Shown here one piece after another: positions 19,416 to 28,010 of a DNA stretch of 37,381 bases (position 1 is the first letter of the stretch; each line of letters starts with the position of its first letter). Under the pieces are notes generated by a model that saw only the letters and a list, made by a program, of their open reading frames with translations, did not search any database and was not told the DNA's origin. Both the position numbers and the translations under genes were made by a program. The DNA comes from an uncultured Actinomycetes bacterium. Its GTDB lineage: Bacteria > Actinomycetota > Actinomycetes > Nanopelagicales > Nanopelagicaceae. The stretch is from assembly GCA_903921405.1 (NCBI GenBank), contig CAIXPV010000167.1:1-37381 (forward strand). The letters run 5' to 3'.

Positions 19416-20359
19416 GTGCCTTGGATTTCTCAACTACATTGGCAAATGCGTGGTTTCCTTCACCTGTTTTTACTGCAAGCGGATGTGCGAGTTCGGGTCG
19501 AGAGTTAGCACAGTTTTTTGATCTACATTCAATTGGTGGAGTTGTTACCAAATCAGTCATGACAAAGGCCAGATACGGCCGTCCAACACCACGAATGGCT
19601 GAGACGCCGAGTGGAATGCTTAATTCAATAGGCTTACAAGGTCCTGGCATTGATGCCTTTATCGCTAAAGATATTCCATATCTTATTGAACAAAAGGCGC
19701 GAATCATTGTCTCGATTGCGGGGGAGACCGTAGAAGAGTACTCAACCCTTGCTCGCAAGTTGCGCGGAGTCTCAGGAATAAGTGCCATCGAAGTAAATAT
19801 TTCTTGTCCTAATGTTGAAAATAGAGGTTTAGTTTTTGCTTGCGACCCCGATGCATCTCGACGCGTCATTGATGGCGTTCGACGCACAATCGGCGGAGAG
19901 CTTCCTATCATCGCCAAACTCTCCCCAGATGTAACTGACTTGGTTGCAATTGCACGTTCTGTGGTCGATGCTGGCGCCGATGCAGTTGCACTCATAAATA
20001 CAGTACTTGGGATGGTCATCAATTTAGACACGATGCGCCCACACCTTGGCGGAAAGACTGGTGGTTTGTCTGGTCCGGCGATTAGACCAATAGCAGTTCG
20101 TGCGATCTATCAAGTTCACGCTGCGCTACCCAATGTTCCAATCTTAGGAATGGGTGGAGTAGCAAGTGGTCGCGATGCACTCGAGATGATTGCTGCAGGT
20201 GCCAGTGGAGTCTCTGTTGGTACGGCCAGTTTTGGAAATCCGAATGCAATTCCTACTATTCAGGGTGAGCTAAGAGATCTACTTATTGCAAAAGGATTTA
20301 CTTCACTTCGCGATGCAATTGGTTTTGCACACAGAACGGAGCCTTCTGATGTCGAATAA
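19412..20359 (+). CDS. pyrD: Dihydroorotate dehydrogenase catalytic subunit (class 1B)
   Basis: Oxidises dihydroorotate to orotate with FMN. The 315-residue TIM-barrel has the catalytic base as cysteine, Cys132 in EVNISCPNVENRG, the mark of class 1 enzymes; class 2 quinone-linked enzymes have serine. Other segments are GVVTKSV, NSIGLQGPG, the FMN-binding AKLSPDVTD and GGVASGRDALEMIAAGASGVSVGTA. Together with the adjacent pyrK this indicates an NAD-linked class 1B enzyme. It overlaps pyrF by 11 bases. Confidence 0.95.
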   Translation: MSALDFSTTLANAWFPSPVFTASGCASSGRELAQFFDLHSIGGVVTKSVMTKARYGRPTPRMAETPSGMLNSIGLQGPGIDAFIAKDIPYLIEQKARIIVSIAGETVEEYSTLARKLRGVSGISAIEVNISCPNVENRGLVFACDPDASRRVIDGVRRTIGGELPIIAKLSPDVTDLVAIARSVVDAGADAVALINTVLGMVINLDTMRPHLGGKTGGLSGPAIRPIAVRAIYQVHAALPNVPILGMGGVASGRDALEMIAAGASGVSVGTASFGNPNAIPTIQGELRDLLIAKGFTSLRDAIGFAHRTEPSDVE

Positions 20360-21053
20360 AGCGCCGATAGTTCTTGCGGTAGATACATCTGATCTAGAAA
20401 CTGCGATTAGTTGGGTTAAAGCTACTGACGATGTCGTCTCTGTCTATAAATTGGGCCTTGAGTTCTTCTTAACATTTGGAGCCGAAGGAGTTAAGGCAAT
20501 AACTAGCATCACAAATGCAGATATTTTCTTAGATTTAAAACTCCATGACATCGCACATACGGTTGCCGGGGCCTCTCAAGCAATCTCTGGTCTTCGTCCC
20601 AAATTCTTAACCGTTCATGCCTCTGGTGGTTCGAGCATGATCCGTGCAGCTGTCGATGCCTTGCCCGCTACATATGTAACTGGCGTGACGATTCTGACGT
20701 CGCTATCAGAAAAAGATGTTGCAGATATTGGTTTCAGGAACAGTGCCTTAGATAGCGCAGTTGGTTTAGCCGTTCTTGCGACATCAGCTGGTGCTCGCGC
20801 AATCGTTTGTTCACCGTTAGAAATCTTAGCGATTCGTCAAGCAGTTGGTAATGATGTCACCATTATTACTCCTGGAGTAAGGCCCGCTGATAGTTCATCC
20901 TTAGATGATCAAGTCCGAACAATGACCCCTCGAGAGGCCATTGACCGCGGTGCTGATTTAGTGGTTATTGGTCGGCCTATTACGCAGTATTGGCAGCACG
21001 GTGCTGATGCAATGCGTAATCGCGCGATTGAGATAGCCCAGCAGATTCTATAA
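20349..21053 (+). CDS. pyrF: Orotidine-5'-phosphate decarboxylase
   Basis: Final step to UMP. The ATG at 20349 gives MSNKAPIVLAVDTSD, the natural start with the substrate-binding Asp; an upstream in-frame ATG at 20286 inside pyrD would add 21 unrelated residues. The 234-residue barrel shows the catalytic array DLKLHDI, VHASGGSSMIRAA, ITPGVRP and the phosphate-binding VVIGRPITQ. This is the short group I form rather than the longer type found in mycobacteria and Streptomyces. It is the last gene of the pyr operon; pyrE is not in the window. Confidence 0.94.
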   Translation: MSNKAPIVLAVDTSDLETAISWVKATDDVVSVYKLGLEFFLTFGAEGVKAITSITNADIFLDLKLHDIAHTVAGASQAISGLRPKFLTVHASGGSSMIRAAVDALPATYVTGVTILTSLSEKDVADIGFRNSALDSAVGLAVLATSAGARAIVCSPLEILAIRQAVGNDVTIITPGVRPADSSSLDDQVRTMTPREAIDRGADLVVIGRPITQYWQHGADAMRNRAIEIAQQIL

Positions 21054-21070
21054 ATATTAACTGAGTGCAC

Positions 21071-21076
21071 TAGATT
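21071..21076 (+). promoter_or_regulatory. -10 box TAGATT for leaderless mihF-gmk
   Basis: TAGATT lies exactly six bases before the ATG at 21083 in the 29-base gap after pyrF, and there is no Shine-Dalgarno. This suggests that the fusion gene has its own leaderless transcript, in addition to any readthrough from the pyr operon. Confidence 0.55.
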
Positions 21077-21082
21077 TAGCCC

Positions 21083-21955
21083 ATGGGAGCACCTCCGCAG
21101 TTAACACCGCAGCAGCGAGCGATGGCCCTAGATAAGGCCGCTCAATCACGAAAGCGTCGTGCCGAAGTAAAAAATAAGATAAAGAGTGGTGAGTTTTCTA
21201 TTGATACAGTTCTGGAGATTGCGGCTAATGAAGAAAGTGTTGGCAGAATGCGAGTTAGAGAGCTCTTAGAGGCTCTGTCTGGTGTTGGAAAAGTAAGGGC
21301 AACCTCGCTCATGGAGCGATTAAATATTTCACCTACGCGTAGGATTCAGGGCTTGGGTCGTCATCAATTAAAACAGTTACGACATGAGTTTATGAAATCT
21401 ACACATGCAGTTGAACCCGGCAAACTCTTAGTGCTTTCTGGTCCTGGGGGAGTTGGCAAAAGTACGGTAGCTAGTACGTTACGAGCATCTGGTGATTTTT
21501 GGGTGAGTGTTTCGGCGACAACTAGATCTCCTCGAGGCAATGAACACGACGGTGTCGATTACTTCTTTATTTCAGATGAGGAGTTTTCGCGAAGAATTAA
21601 AGATGATGAGTTTCTAGAGTGGGCGCAGTTTGCTGGAAGTCGCTATGGAACCCCACGATCTGCAGTAGAAGAGGCGCTCTTAAAGGGAAGAAATGTTCTG
21701 CTAGAGATTGAGATCGATGGAGCACGACAGGTTAAAGCCCATCTGCCGCAATCGCTCTTAGTGTTTTTAGAGCCCCCATCCTGGGAAGAGCTCGTCTCAA
21801 GATTAGAGGGTCGTGGAACTGATGGCCCAGAACGTAGAGCCGAGCGCCTGGCCCTTGCTCAGGAGGAGCTTGCAGCAGCCTCATTCTTCGATATCGTGAT
21901 CGTCAATGACCAGGTCGAACGGGTAGTACAACAACTGATAGGATTGATATCTTGA
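21083..21955 (+). CDS. gmk: Fusion of actinobacterial integration host factor (mIHF) and guanylate kinase
   Basis: One uninterrupted 290-residue frame joins two proteins that are normally separate neighbours. Residues 1-104 match mIHF, the small nucleoid DNA-binding protein of actinobacteria: LTPQQRAMALDKAAQSRKRR, then the helix-two-turn-helix stretch ALSGVGKVRATSLMERL and RRIQGLG. From about residue 113 follows a complete guanylate kinase, which phosphorylates GMP: P-loop GPGGVGKST (120-128), SATTRSPRGNEHDGVDY, GSRYGTP and EIEIDGARQVK. The linker is only about eight residues. An internal ATG (Met104) could give free Gmk, but no Shine-Dalgarno precedes it. A sequencing error removing a stop cannot be excluded. 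Confidence 0.92.
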   Translation: MGAPPQLTPQQRAMALDKAAQSRKRRAEVKNKIKSGEFSIDTVLEIAANEESVGRMRVRELLEALSGVGKVRATSLMERLNISPTRRIQGLGRHQLKQLRHEFMKSTHAVEPGKLLVLSGPGGVGKSTVASTLRASGDFWVSVSATTRSPRGNEHDGVDYFFISDEEFSRRIKDDEFLEWAQFAGSRYGTPRSAVEEALLKGRNVLLEIEIDGARQVKAHLPQSLLVFLEPPSWEELVSRLEGRGTDGPERRAERLALAQEELAAASFFDIVIVNDQVERVVQQLIGLIS

Positions 21956-21972
21956 CCAAAACAGCGTATGAG
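21944..21972 (+). promoter_or_regulatory. Possible promoter for rpoZ
   Basis: TTGATA (21944-21949) and TATGAG (21967-21972) are 17 bases apart, placing a start about five bases before the rpoZ ATG. The match to consensus is modest. Cotranscription with the preceding gene is an equally good explanation. Confidence 0.25.
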
Positions 21973-21983
21973 CGGGGATAACT

Positions 21984-22232
21984 ATGGATGGCATCACAAA
22001 TCCACCTATTGACGAACTTCTAGAGAAGAGTGGCTCCAAGTACAGCCTGGTTCTCTATGCTGCAAAGCGTGCTCGTCAGATCAACGCCTATTATTCACAA
22101 CTTGGCGAGGGACTTCTTGAATATGTCGGTCCGCTAGTTGAGACCCATGTTCATGAAAAGCCGCTATCAATCGCCCTTCGTGAGATTAATGAAGGTTTAT
22201 TAACGATCGAAAATCTCGAACCAACGGCTTAA
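21984..22232 (+). CDS. rpoZ: RNA polymerase omega subunit
   Basis: Small subunit that clasps beta-prime during RNA polymerase assembly. At 82 residues it has the actinobacterial omega pattern: [40 protein letters not shown], where the [10 protein letters not shown] helix is the conserved beta-prime contact. A later segment [14 protein letters not shown] is also family-typical. It lies between gmk and coaBC, the standard order. GCGGGG upstream is a poor ribosome site; the start is supported by the family N-terminus. Confidence 0.95.
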   Translation: MDGITNPPIDELLEKSGSKYSLVLYAAKRARQINAYYSQLGEGLLEYVGPLVETHVHEKPLSIALREINEGLLTIENLEPTA

Positions 22233-22247
22233 AGCTTTCTGCTCACA

Positions 22248-23432
22248 ATGTCTGCTACCGGCCGTGAAGTAATACTCGGTGTTGGGGCAGGGATTGCGGC
22301 GTATAAATCCGCCGACCTTGTGCGTCGACTCCAAGATCGCGGTTATCACGTGCGAGTTGTTCCAACCCCTGCATCCTTAAATTTTGTTGGGGCCTCGACG
22401 TGGGAAGCGCTGACTGGACGTCCGGTTCGCACCCAGGTTTGGGAAGATGTTCACGAAGGTGCACATATTTCTCTAGCTCATGACAGCGATTTCTTTCTAA
22501 TTGCACCAGCAACAGCAGATCTGATTGCTCGTATAGCAACTGGCCGTGCAGATGATCTTTTAACTAATTTAGTTTTAGCAAGTGATGCACCAAAAATGGT
22601 TATCCCAGCGATGCATTCACATATGTGGAATGACCCAGCTACTAAGGCCAACGTTGAAACTCTACGATCTCGAGGCTTTGTTGTATTAGAGCCTGATACA
22701 GGTCGACTAGCTGGTAATGACTCTGGCCCAGGAAGATTCCCTGAAACTAATCGCATCATTGAAGAGTTTGATTCAATGACTGGGCATAAGCGTGATCTTG
22801 TTGGTCGAAGAGTTCTGGTTACTGCTGGAGGTACACGCGAAGCGATCGATCCCGTGCGCTATATCGGAAATAGGTCCTCTGGCAAGCAAGGTTTGGCGCT
22901 AGCACGTGCAGCTGCGATGCGCGGAGCCGATGTGCACTTAATTGCCGCCAATATGGATACATCGGCCATTCATGGAATAACGGTCAGTAATGTTGAGAGC
23001 GCCCTTGATATGCGAGAAGTCCTCAAAGATCAGTTCGCTTCGTGTGATGTCTTAATCATGTGTGCCGCAGTAGCAGATGCAAGGCCCACCCAAAAGCTCA
23101 ATGAAAAGATTAAGAAGGCCTCTTTCACATCCATAGAATTAGAGACAAACCCTGACTTGTTAGCAGAAATATCGACTACTAAAACGAATCAGGTGATAAT
23201 CGGCTTTGCCGCTGAGACTTCCGACCATATCGAATCGGCGCGATCAAAGATGCAGGCAAAGGGCCTAGATGTTATTTATGTTAATGACGTTAGCGGCGGT
23301 GCAATATTCGGAAAGGATGTTACACACGGTACAATCCTGCTAAGAAATGGTGAGGATATAGCGCTCAAGGAAGTCTCCAAAGACGCTCTCGCAGAAATAC
23401 TCCTTGATCACGCCATCCGGCAGTTAGGTTAA
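22248..23432 (+). CDS. coaBC: Bifunctional phosphopantothenoylcysteine decarboxylase / synthase
   Basis: Two consecutive steps of CoA synthesis: ligation of cysteine to phosphopantothenate (CoaB) and decarboxylation (CoaC). In the 394-residue protein the flavoprotein CoaC half comes first: [18 protein letters not shown], the catalytic His73 in AHISLA, and PAMHSHMW, the actinobacterial version of the PAMNxxMW motif. The CoaB half follows from about residue 185: [35 protein letters not shown] with KIKK, and GFAAET. It starts 15 bases after rpoZ, in the usual gmk-rpoZ-coaBC-metK order. Confidence 0.97.
   Translation: MSATGREVILGVGAGIAAYKSADLVRRLQDRGYHVRVVPTPASLNFVGASTWEALTGRPVRTQVWEDVHEGAHISLAHDSDFFLIAPATADLIARIATGRADDLLTNLVLASDAPKMVIPAMHSHMWNDPATKANVETLRSRGFVVLEPDTGRLAGNDSGPGRFPETNRIIEEFDSMTGHKRDLVGRRVLVTAGGTREAIDPVRYIGNRSSGKQGLALARAAAMRGADVHLIAANMDTSAIHGITVSNVESALDMREVLKDQFASCDVLIMCAAVADARPTQKLNEKIKKASFTSIELETNPDLLAEISTTKTNQVIIGFAAETSDHIESARSKMQAKGLDVIYVNDVSGGAIFGKDVTHGTILLRNGEDIALKEVSKDALAEILLDHAIRQLG
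23425..23430 (+). promoter_or_regulatory. -10 box TAGGTT before metK
   Basis: TAGGTT stands seven bases before the metK ATG and overlaps the coaBC end. There is no Shine-Dalgarno. It is one base off the exact leaderless spacing, like the box before the BldD-like gene. Confidence 0.4.
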
Positions 23433-23437
23433 AACTT

Positions 23438-24628
23438 ATGTCACAGCGCCTCTTTACTTCAGAATCAGTTACCGAAGGACATCCTGACAAGATTGCAGAT
23501 GCGATCTCAGATGCAGTTCTTGATTCACTGCTTTCACAGGATATAAAAAGCCGAGTTGCCGTCGAAACCTTGATCACCACCGGCCAAGTACATGTTGCTG
23601 GTGAAGTTACCACTGATGGCTACGCCGATGTAAATACTATTGTTCGAGATACCGTTCTCAATATCGGCTATGACTCATCAGATAAAGGCTTTGATGGAAA
23701 TAGTTGCGGAGTTTCCATCTCTATTGGTCAGCAGTCACAAGATATAGCGCAGGGCGTGGATGATGCATACGAGCACCGTGTCTCATCAGGTATTGATCCA
23801 TTAGACCTGCAAGGCGCTGGAGATCAAGGCTTGATGTTTGGTTACGCCTGCGATGACACAAAAGAGCTAATGCCACTTCCTATTTGGTTGGCACATGCCT
23901 TGGCGGCGCAACTGTCAAAGGTACGCAAATCAGGCCAGCTTGCATATCTGCGACCTGATGGAAAAACTCAAGTAACGATTGAATATGATGGCGATCGTGC
24001 AGTAGCACTCAACACTGTCGTTATATCTAGCCAGCACAGCGAAGATGTAGATGTGGTGAAGGTTCTAACTCCAGAGATTATTGAGTACGTGATTAATCCA
24101 ATTTTATCGACGATTGATCTGCCTAAAAATAACCTCACAACACTCATAAATCCAACGGGCCGTTTTGTTATTGGCGGCCCAATGGGGGATGCGGGTTTAA
24201 CGGGTCGTAAAATAATCGTTGATACATACGGTGGAATGGCACGACATGGCGGGGGAGCCTTTAGCGGTAAAGATCCATCAAAGGTCGATCGCTCTGCTGC
24301 TTATGCCATGCGTTGGGTAGCAAAAAATGTAGTGGCAGCCGGGCTAGCGCGACGCTGTGAAGTACAAGTTGCTTACGCAATCGGCAAAGCTCAACCAGTC
24401 GGTCTTTTTGTGGAGACGTTTGGTACTGAGAGCGTGCCTGTTCAAAAGATTCAAGATGCAGTGCTTGCAACCTTTGATCTTCGGCCAGCTGCGATTATTC
24501 GGGATTTGGAACTTTTGCGTCCTATATATTCTTTAACAAGTGCCTATGGACACTTCGGTCGAGAGCTGCCTGAGTTTGCATGGGAACGAACAGATCGCGT
24601 CGATGCCTTACAAAAGGCGATTAAGTAG
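23438..24628 (+). CDS. metK: S-adenosylmethionine synthetase
   Basis: Forms SAM from methionine and ATP as a cytoplasmic tetramer with magnesium and potassium. The 396-residue product is full length and highly conserved: [20 protein letters not shown] with the metal- and ATP-binding residues, then [12 protein letters not shown], the phosphate loop [22 protein letters not shown], and [18 protein letters not shown]. No SAM riboswitch or leader is present, since only five bases separate it from coaBC. Confidence 0.98.
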   Translation: MSQRLFTSESVTEGHPDKIADAISDAVLDSLLSQDIKSRVAVETLITTGQVHVAGEVTTDGYADVNTIVRDTVLNIGYDSSDKGFDGNSCGVSISIGQQSQDIAQGVDDAYEHRVSSGIDPLDLQGAGDQGLMFGYACDDTKELMPLPIWLAHALAAQLSKVRKSGQLAYLRPDGKTQVTIEYDGDRAVALNTVVISSQHSEDVDVVKVLTPEIIEYVINPILSTIDLPKNNLTTLINPTGRFVIGGPMGDAGLTGRKIIVDTYGGMARHGGGAFSGKDPSKVDRSAAYAMRWVAKNVVAAGLARRCEVQVAYAIGKAQPVGLFVETFGTESVPVQKIQDAVLATFDLRPAAIIRDLELLRPIYSLTSAYGHFGRELPEFAWERTDRVDALQKAIK

Positions 24629-24631
24629 AAC

Positions 24632-26518
24632 GTGGCCACGCCGCGTTTATTTCGTCTTAAGGCCGAGGTAGTTGCACGGCCCCGAGGCGAAGCGGCGAAG
24701 ATTCTTCCTTTTGCCAGAATCTGGGTGGATACAGGTGTATTTCACTTAGATGCACCATTTGATTATGCCGTTCCAGAAGAGCTTGACGATGTTATCGCTA
24801 CTGGAATACGCGTACAGGTTCCATTTGGAAATCGTGAAGTAGAAGGAATCGTCATTGAGCGATGTGCAGAATCACAAACCTCCGGACGAATACGTCACAT
24901 AACTAAAGCTCTGTCCCCTCATCCGGTAGCAACTTCGAAGTCTCTTACTCTCATACATGAGGTTGCTGTTCGTTGGGCCAGTAATACCTTTGATGTTATT
25001 CGTTTGGCGATCCCACCCCGTGTTGCATCAGTCGATAAAATATTTTCTGCTACAGATTCGCAAGAAAATAGCGATTTACAGTTCGATGCACCTAGCTCCT
25101 TCGTTGCCTTTGACCCCTATGAGAACCCTGCCAAGCAAGTAGTCGCTCTTATTGCGGATGGGTACAAAAAAGGATCGGTTCTATTAGTAGCACCGGATGA
25201 ACGTGATCTCGACCAGATATGTGCGTTTCTAGAATCTCAACACTTAAGTTATCTTCGCCTTGATAGTTCACTGCCCAGAGCGCAGAGGTATAGCAACTAT
25301 TTGCACGCTCTTCACACATCTCATTGCATAGTTCTTGGCGCACGTAGTGCCATATTTACACCTGTCGCAGGGCTACGGACGATAATTGTATATAAAGAAA
25401 GCTCCCATGAACATTATGAACAACGCTCACCCGGCTTCAACGTTCGAGACATTGCCGGTTTGCGCAGAGGTTTGGAGAGTTTAGAGATTGTTTATACGGG
25501 ATATGTGCCATCTATGGAGCTCTCGTTGTTAATAGATAATAAAACTCTTCACTTTATCAATCATGCGCACAGATTAAACGTTAAGTCATTCTCGAGCGAA
25601 GATGGCACTCTACTTCCAGGGCGAATATTCACTGAAATTCGTAAAGCTCTAAGCCGCGGTCCCGTGCTCTTTCTAGTACCCCGTAAAGGTTATGGAAATG
25701 CGCTTTTATGCGCCCATTGCAAGAATCTAGCTCAGTGCGCATGTGGAGGTCGCCTGATAGTTGGATCAAAGAGTTCACCACCTGTATGCACAGTGTGCTC
25801 ATCAGTTTTTTACGATTGGTCTTGTTCGTGGTGTAACCGACAAAAACCATATATTGCCGGCAGAGGTATTGAACGAGCAGGCGAAGAGATATCGCGTGCA
25901 TTTAGTGGCTTCCCTTTGATTCTCTCCTACGGCGATGTCATAAAACCCTCTGTCAGTAATCTTCCATCGCTAGTTCTAGCAACCCCAGGTGCTGCACCAC
26001 ATTGTGAAGGTGGGTACAGCGCTGTTGCATTATTGGAGGGCATTAACTTCTTTTCTCACCCAGACTTACGAGCTCAAGAGCGCGCCCGAGAACTTTTCTT
26101 TGAGACTGCGGCGATGATTGATGCAAAGGGCTCTGTGCTTGTATCGATTCCTGATGCACATCCAGTCACTGCTGCACTTACTCAATGGAATCCGGGCGTC
26201 ATGATTCGACGAGAACTAGAGGAACGAAAGGAAGTTGGTCTACCTCCATTTGTCCACTGCATTCTTATAACCGCTCCTATTGCCGAAAGTACTCAACTAG
26301 CCAATGGGTTGAGAAAGTCCATTGCCGATTCGAGATTACCAACATCACTTAAGATTTTGGGACCTACACCAGTGCAGAAGGATCAAGCAAAGATCATGCT
26401 TTATGTTGACGATAATGGGCTGTCTCAAGTAAGCGCATTTGTTCATGAGTTGCAACGTCGACGAAGTATCGCTAAAAAGCAACTTCTGAGCATGCGAGTA
26501 GATCCATATTCTTTCTAG
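24632..26518 (+). CDS. priA: PriA-like primosomal protein without intact helicase motifs
   Basis: Replication restart protein that recognises forked DNA. The 628-residue product aligns with PriA: an N-terminal DNA-binding domain (ARIWVDTGVFHLDAPFDYAVP, about 28-48), GARSAIFTP (236-244), the eight zinc-binding cysteines (360, 363, 369, 371, 386, 389, 398, 401) and a C-terminal domain with RRELEERKEVGLPPF. The ATPase motifs are degenerate: no GKT Walker A around 165-185, and the DEEH box position reads YKESSHEHY (254-262). Actinobacterial PriA proteins generally share this loss, so a structural rather than helicase role is likely. The GTG start is four bases after metK. Confidence 0.9.
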   Translation: MATPRLFRLKAEVVARPRGEAAKILPFARIWVDTGVFHLDAPFDYAVPEELDDVIATGIRVQVPFGNREVEGIVIERCAESQTSGRIRHITKALSPHPVATSKSLTLIHEVAVRWASNTFDVIRLAIPPRVASVDKIFSATDSQENSDLQFDAPSSFVAFDPYENPAKQVVALIADGYKKGSVLLVAPDERDLDQICAFLESQHLSYLRLDSSLPRAQRYSNYLHALHTSHCIVLGARSAIFTPVAGLRTIIVYKESSHEHYEQRSPGFNVRDIAGLRRGLESLEIVYTGYVPSMELSLLIDNKTLHFINHAHRLNVKSFSSEDGTLLPGRIFTEIRKALSRGPVLFLVPRKGYGNALLCAHCKNLAQCACGGRLIVGSKSSPPVCTVCSSVFYDWSCSWCNRQKPYIAGRGIERAGEEISRAFSGFPLILSYGDVIKPSVSNLPSLVLATPGAAPHCEGGYSAVALLEGINFFSHPDLRAQERARELFFETAAMIDAKGSVLVSIPDAHPVTAALTQWNPGVMIRRELEERKEVGLPPFVHCILITAPIAESTQLANGLRKSIADSRLPTSLKILGPTPVQKDQAKIMLYVDDNGLSQVSAFVHELQRRRSIAKKQLLSMRVDPYSF

Positions 26519-26526
26519 GCCTTTGG

Positions 26527-26532
26527 TAGGAT
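26527..26532 (+). promoter_or_regulatory. -10 box TAGGAT for leaderless def
   Basis: TAGGAT lies exactly six bases before the ATG at 26539 in the 20-base gap after priA. No Shine-Dalgarno is seen. It is one of the best matches to the TANNNT leaderless pattern of this window. Confidence 0.6.
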
Positions 26533-26538
26533 TACACA

Positions 26539-27099
26539 ATGTCCATTCAAGAGATTCGACTTTTTGGCGATCCGGTTCTTGTTACTCCGGCAGCTCTTGT
26601 GGTGGATTTTGATAAAGAGTTGCGTAATTTAGTCGCAGACCTTACGCAAACAATGTTAGAGGCTCCTGGAGCAGGTTTGGCAGCGCCTCAAATAGGCGTG
26701 GCGCTTCGGGTTTTTACTTGGAATGTTGATGATGAATTAGGCCACCTGGTGAACCCTGTTTTGGTTCTGGGCGATGAGATTCAAGAGGGTGACGAGGGCT
26801 GTCTTTCTTTCCCAGATATGAGCTATCCAACGCCGCGAGCTATGCGCGCCGTTGCTCAGGGTTTCAATATGTTTGGAGAGCAAATCTCCGTGGATGGTAC
26901 AGAGTTTCTGGCTCGAGCATTGCAGCATGAAACAGATCATCTTGATGGCATTCTCTTTATTGATCGAATGCTTCCTGGCGATCGCAAAGCGGCCATGAAA
27001 GAGATTCGTGAATCGGACTGGTTTAACGAGGCTGCACAAATCGGTCAAAATATTCAAATTAAAGAGTCACCGCATAATATTTTCGGACGGAACACCTAA
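26539..27099 (+). CDS. def: Peptide deformylase
   Basis: Removes the formyl group from nascent N-terminal methionine. The 186-residue metalloenzyme shows all three motifs: GAGLAAPQIG (about 45-54), EGCLSFP with the metal Cys (about 91-97), and QHETDHLDG, where HExxH supplies two histidine ligands and the catalytic Glu. It ends overlapping the ATG of fmt by one base. The pair encodes the two halves of the formylation cycle and is commonly joined in bacteria. Confidence 0.97.
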   Translation: MSIQEIRLFGDPVLVTPAALVVDFDKELRNLVADLTQTMLEAPGAGLAAPQIGVALRVFTWNVDDELGHLVNPVLVLGDEIQEGDEGCLSFPDMSYPTPRAMRAVAQGFNMFGEQISVDGTEFLARALQHETDHLDGILFIDRMLPGDRKAAMKEIRESDWFNEAAQIGQNIQIKESPHNIFGRNT

Positions 27100-28010
27100 T
27101 GCGTATTGGAGTAGCAGCTACTCCACAGGTTGCAATACCGACGCTTGATTGGCTACTTACGACTGACCACGAACTTGCACTCGTGATTACGCAGCCAGAC
27201 AAACCTGCTGGCCGTGGACGCGAGCTCAAGCAATCGCCTGTAAGTGAGTGGGCAGGCATTCATGGGGTAACCACTCTCAAACCTGAATCATCTGCCAGCC
27301 TGGTCGAACATCTTGAATCATTAGATTTAGTCATAACTATCGGCTACGGCGTCATACTTCCTGAGAGCATTTTGAAACTTCCAAAGTTTGGTTTTATCAA
27401 CCTACATTTCTCTTTGCTTCCGGCCTACCGTGGTGCAGCGCCAGTGCAACGCGCAATTGAAAATGGCGAAGAAGTAACCGGGCTAACTGTTTTTCAATTA
27501 GATAAAGGTATGGATACTGGACCAGTATTCACCTCGATGGCTGTGAACATAGAGCCGCAATGGCGTTCCCACGAAGCTCTTGAACATTTAGCGCAGTTGG
27601 GTCCTGTAGCAATCTCATCGTCACTCGAGTCGATATCGCTAGGAGTCAAACCGCAGGCTCAAGCCGGTCAAGCAACAATGGCACCTAAGATTTCTAAGGC
27701 CGAGGCAGAGATCAATTGGTGTCACAATAATCGCACTATTGTCAATAAGATTCGGGCTTTTTATCCCGCGCCTTGTGCCTGGACATTATGGAATGGTACT
27801 GCCGTTAAAATCACCAACGCTCGTATTCATGACGCTATTGAAGAACTAGAACCTGGTCAGGTTCTTTTCCACAACAAAAAGCTTCTAGTTGGTGCAGAAA
27901 ATAGCTGCGCCGTTGAACTTGTCTCTGTTATTCCATCAGGTAAGAACGAGATGGCGGCTGCTGATTGGGCTCGTGGGGCACACCTGCATGGTGGTGAATA
28001 TTTTGGTTGA
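27099..28010 (+). CDS. fmt: Methionyl-tRNA formyltransferase
   Basis: Formylates initiator Met-tRNA with 10-formyl-THF. The 303-residue product has ITQPDKPAGRGRELKQSPV, the catalytic region INLHFSLLPAYRGAAPVQRAI (the Asn and His of the formyltransferase triad), and LDKGMDTGPVF with the Asp. A C-terminal tRNA-binding barrel follows from about residue 200 (RAFYPAPCAWT). Translation is likely coupled to def through the one-base overlap, and the end overlaps the rsmB start by eight bases. Confidence 0.97.
   Translation: MRIGVAATPQVAIPTLDWLLTTDHELALVITQPDKPAGRGRELKQSPVSEWAGIHGVTTLKPESSASLVEHLESLDLVITIGYGVILPESILKLPKFGFINLHFSLLPAYRGAAPVQRAIENGEEVTGLTVFQLDKGMDTGPVFTSMAVNIEPQWRSHEALEHLAQLGPVAISSSLESISLGVKPQAQAGQATMAPKISKAEAEINWCHNNRTIVNKIRAFYPAPCAWTLWNGTAVKITNARIHDAIEELEPGQVLFHNKKLLVGAENSCAVELVSVIPSGKNEMAAADWARGAHLHGGEYFG

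Noticed and set aside
23433-23437. SAM riboswitch before metK
   Set aside because: Only five bases separate coaBC and metK, leaving no room for an aptamer.
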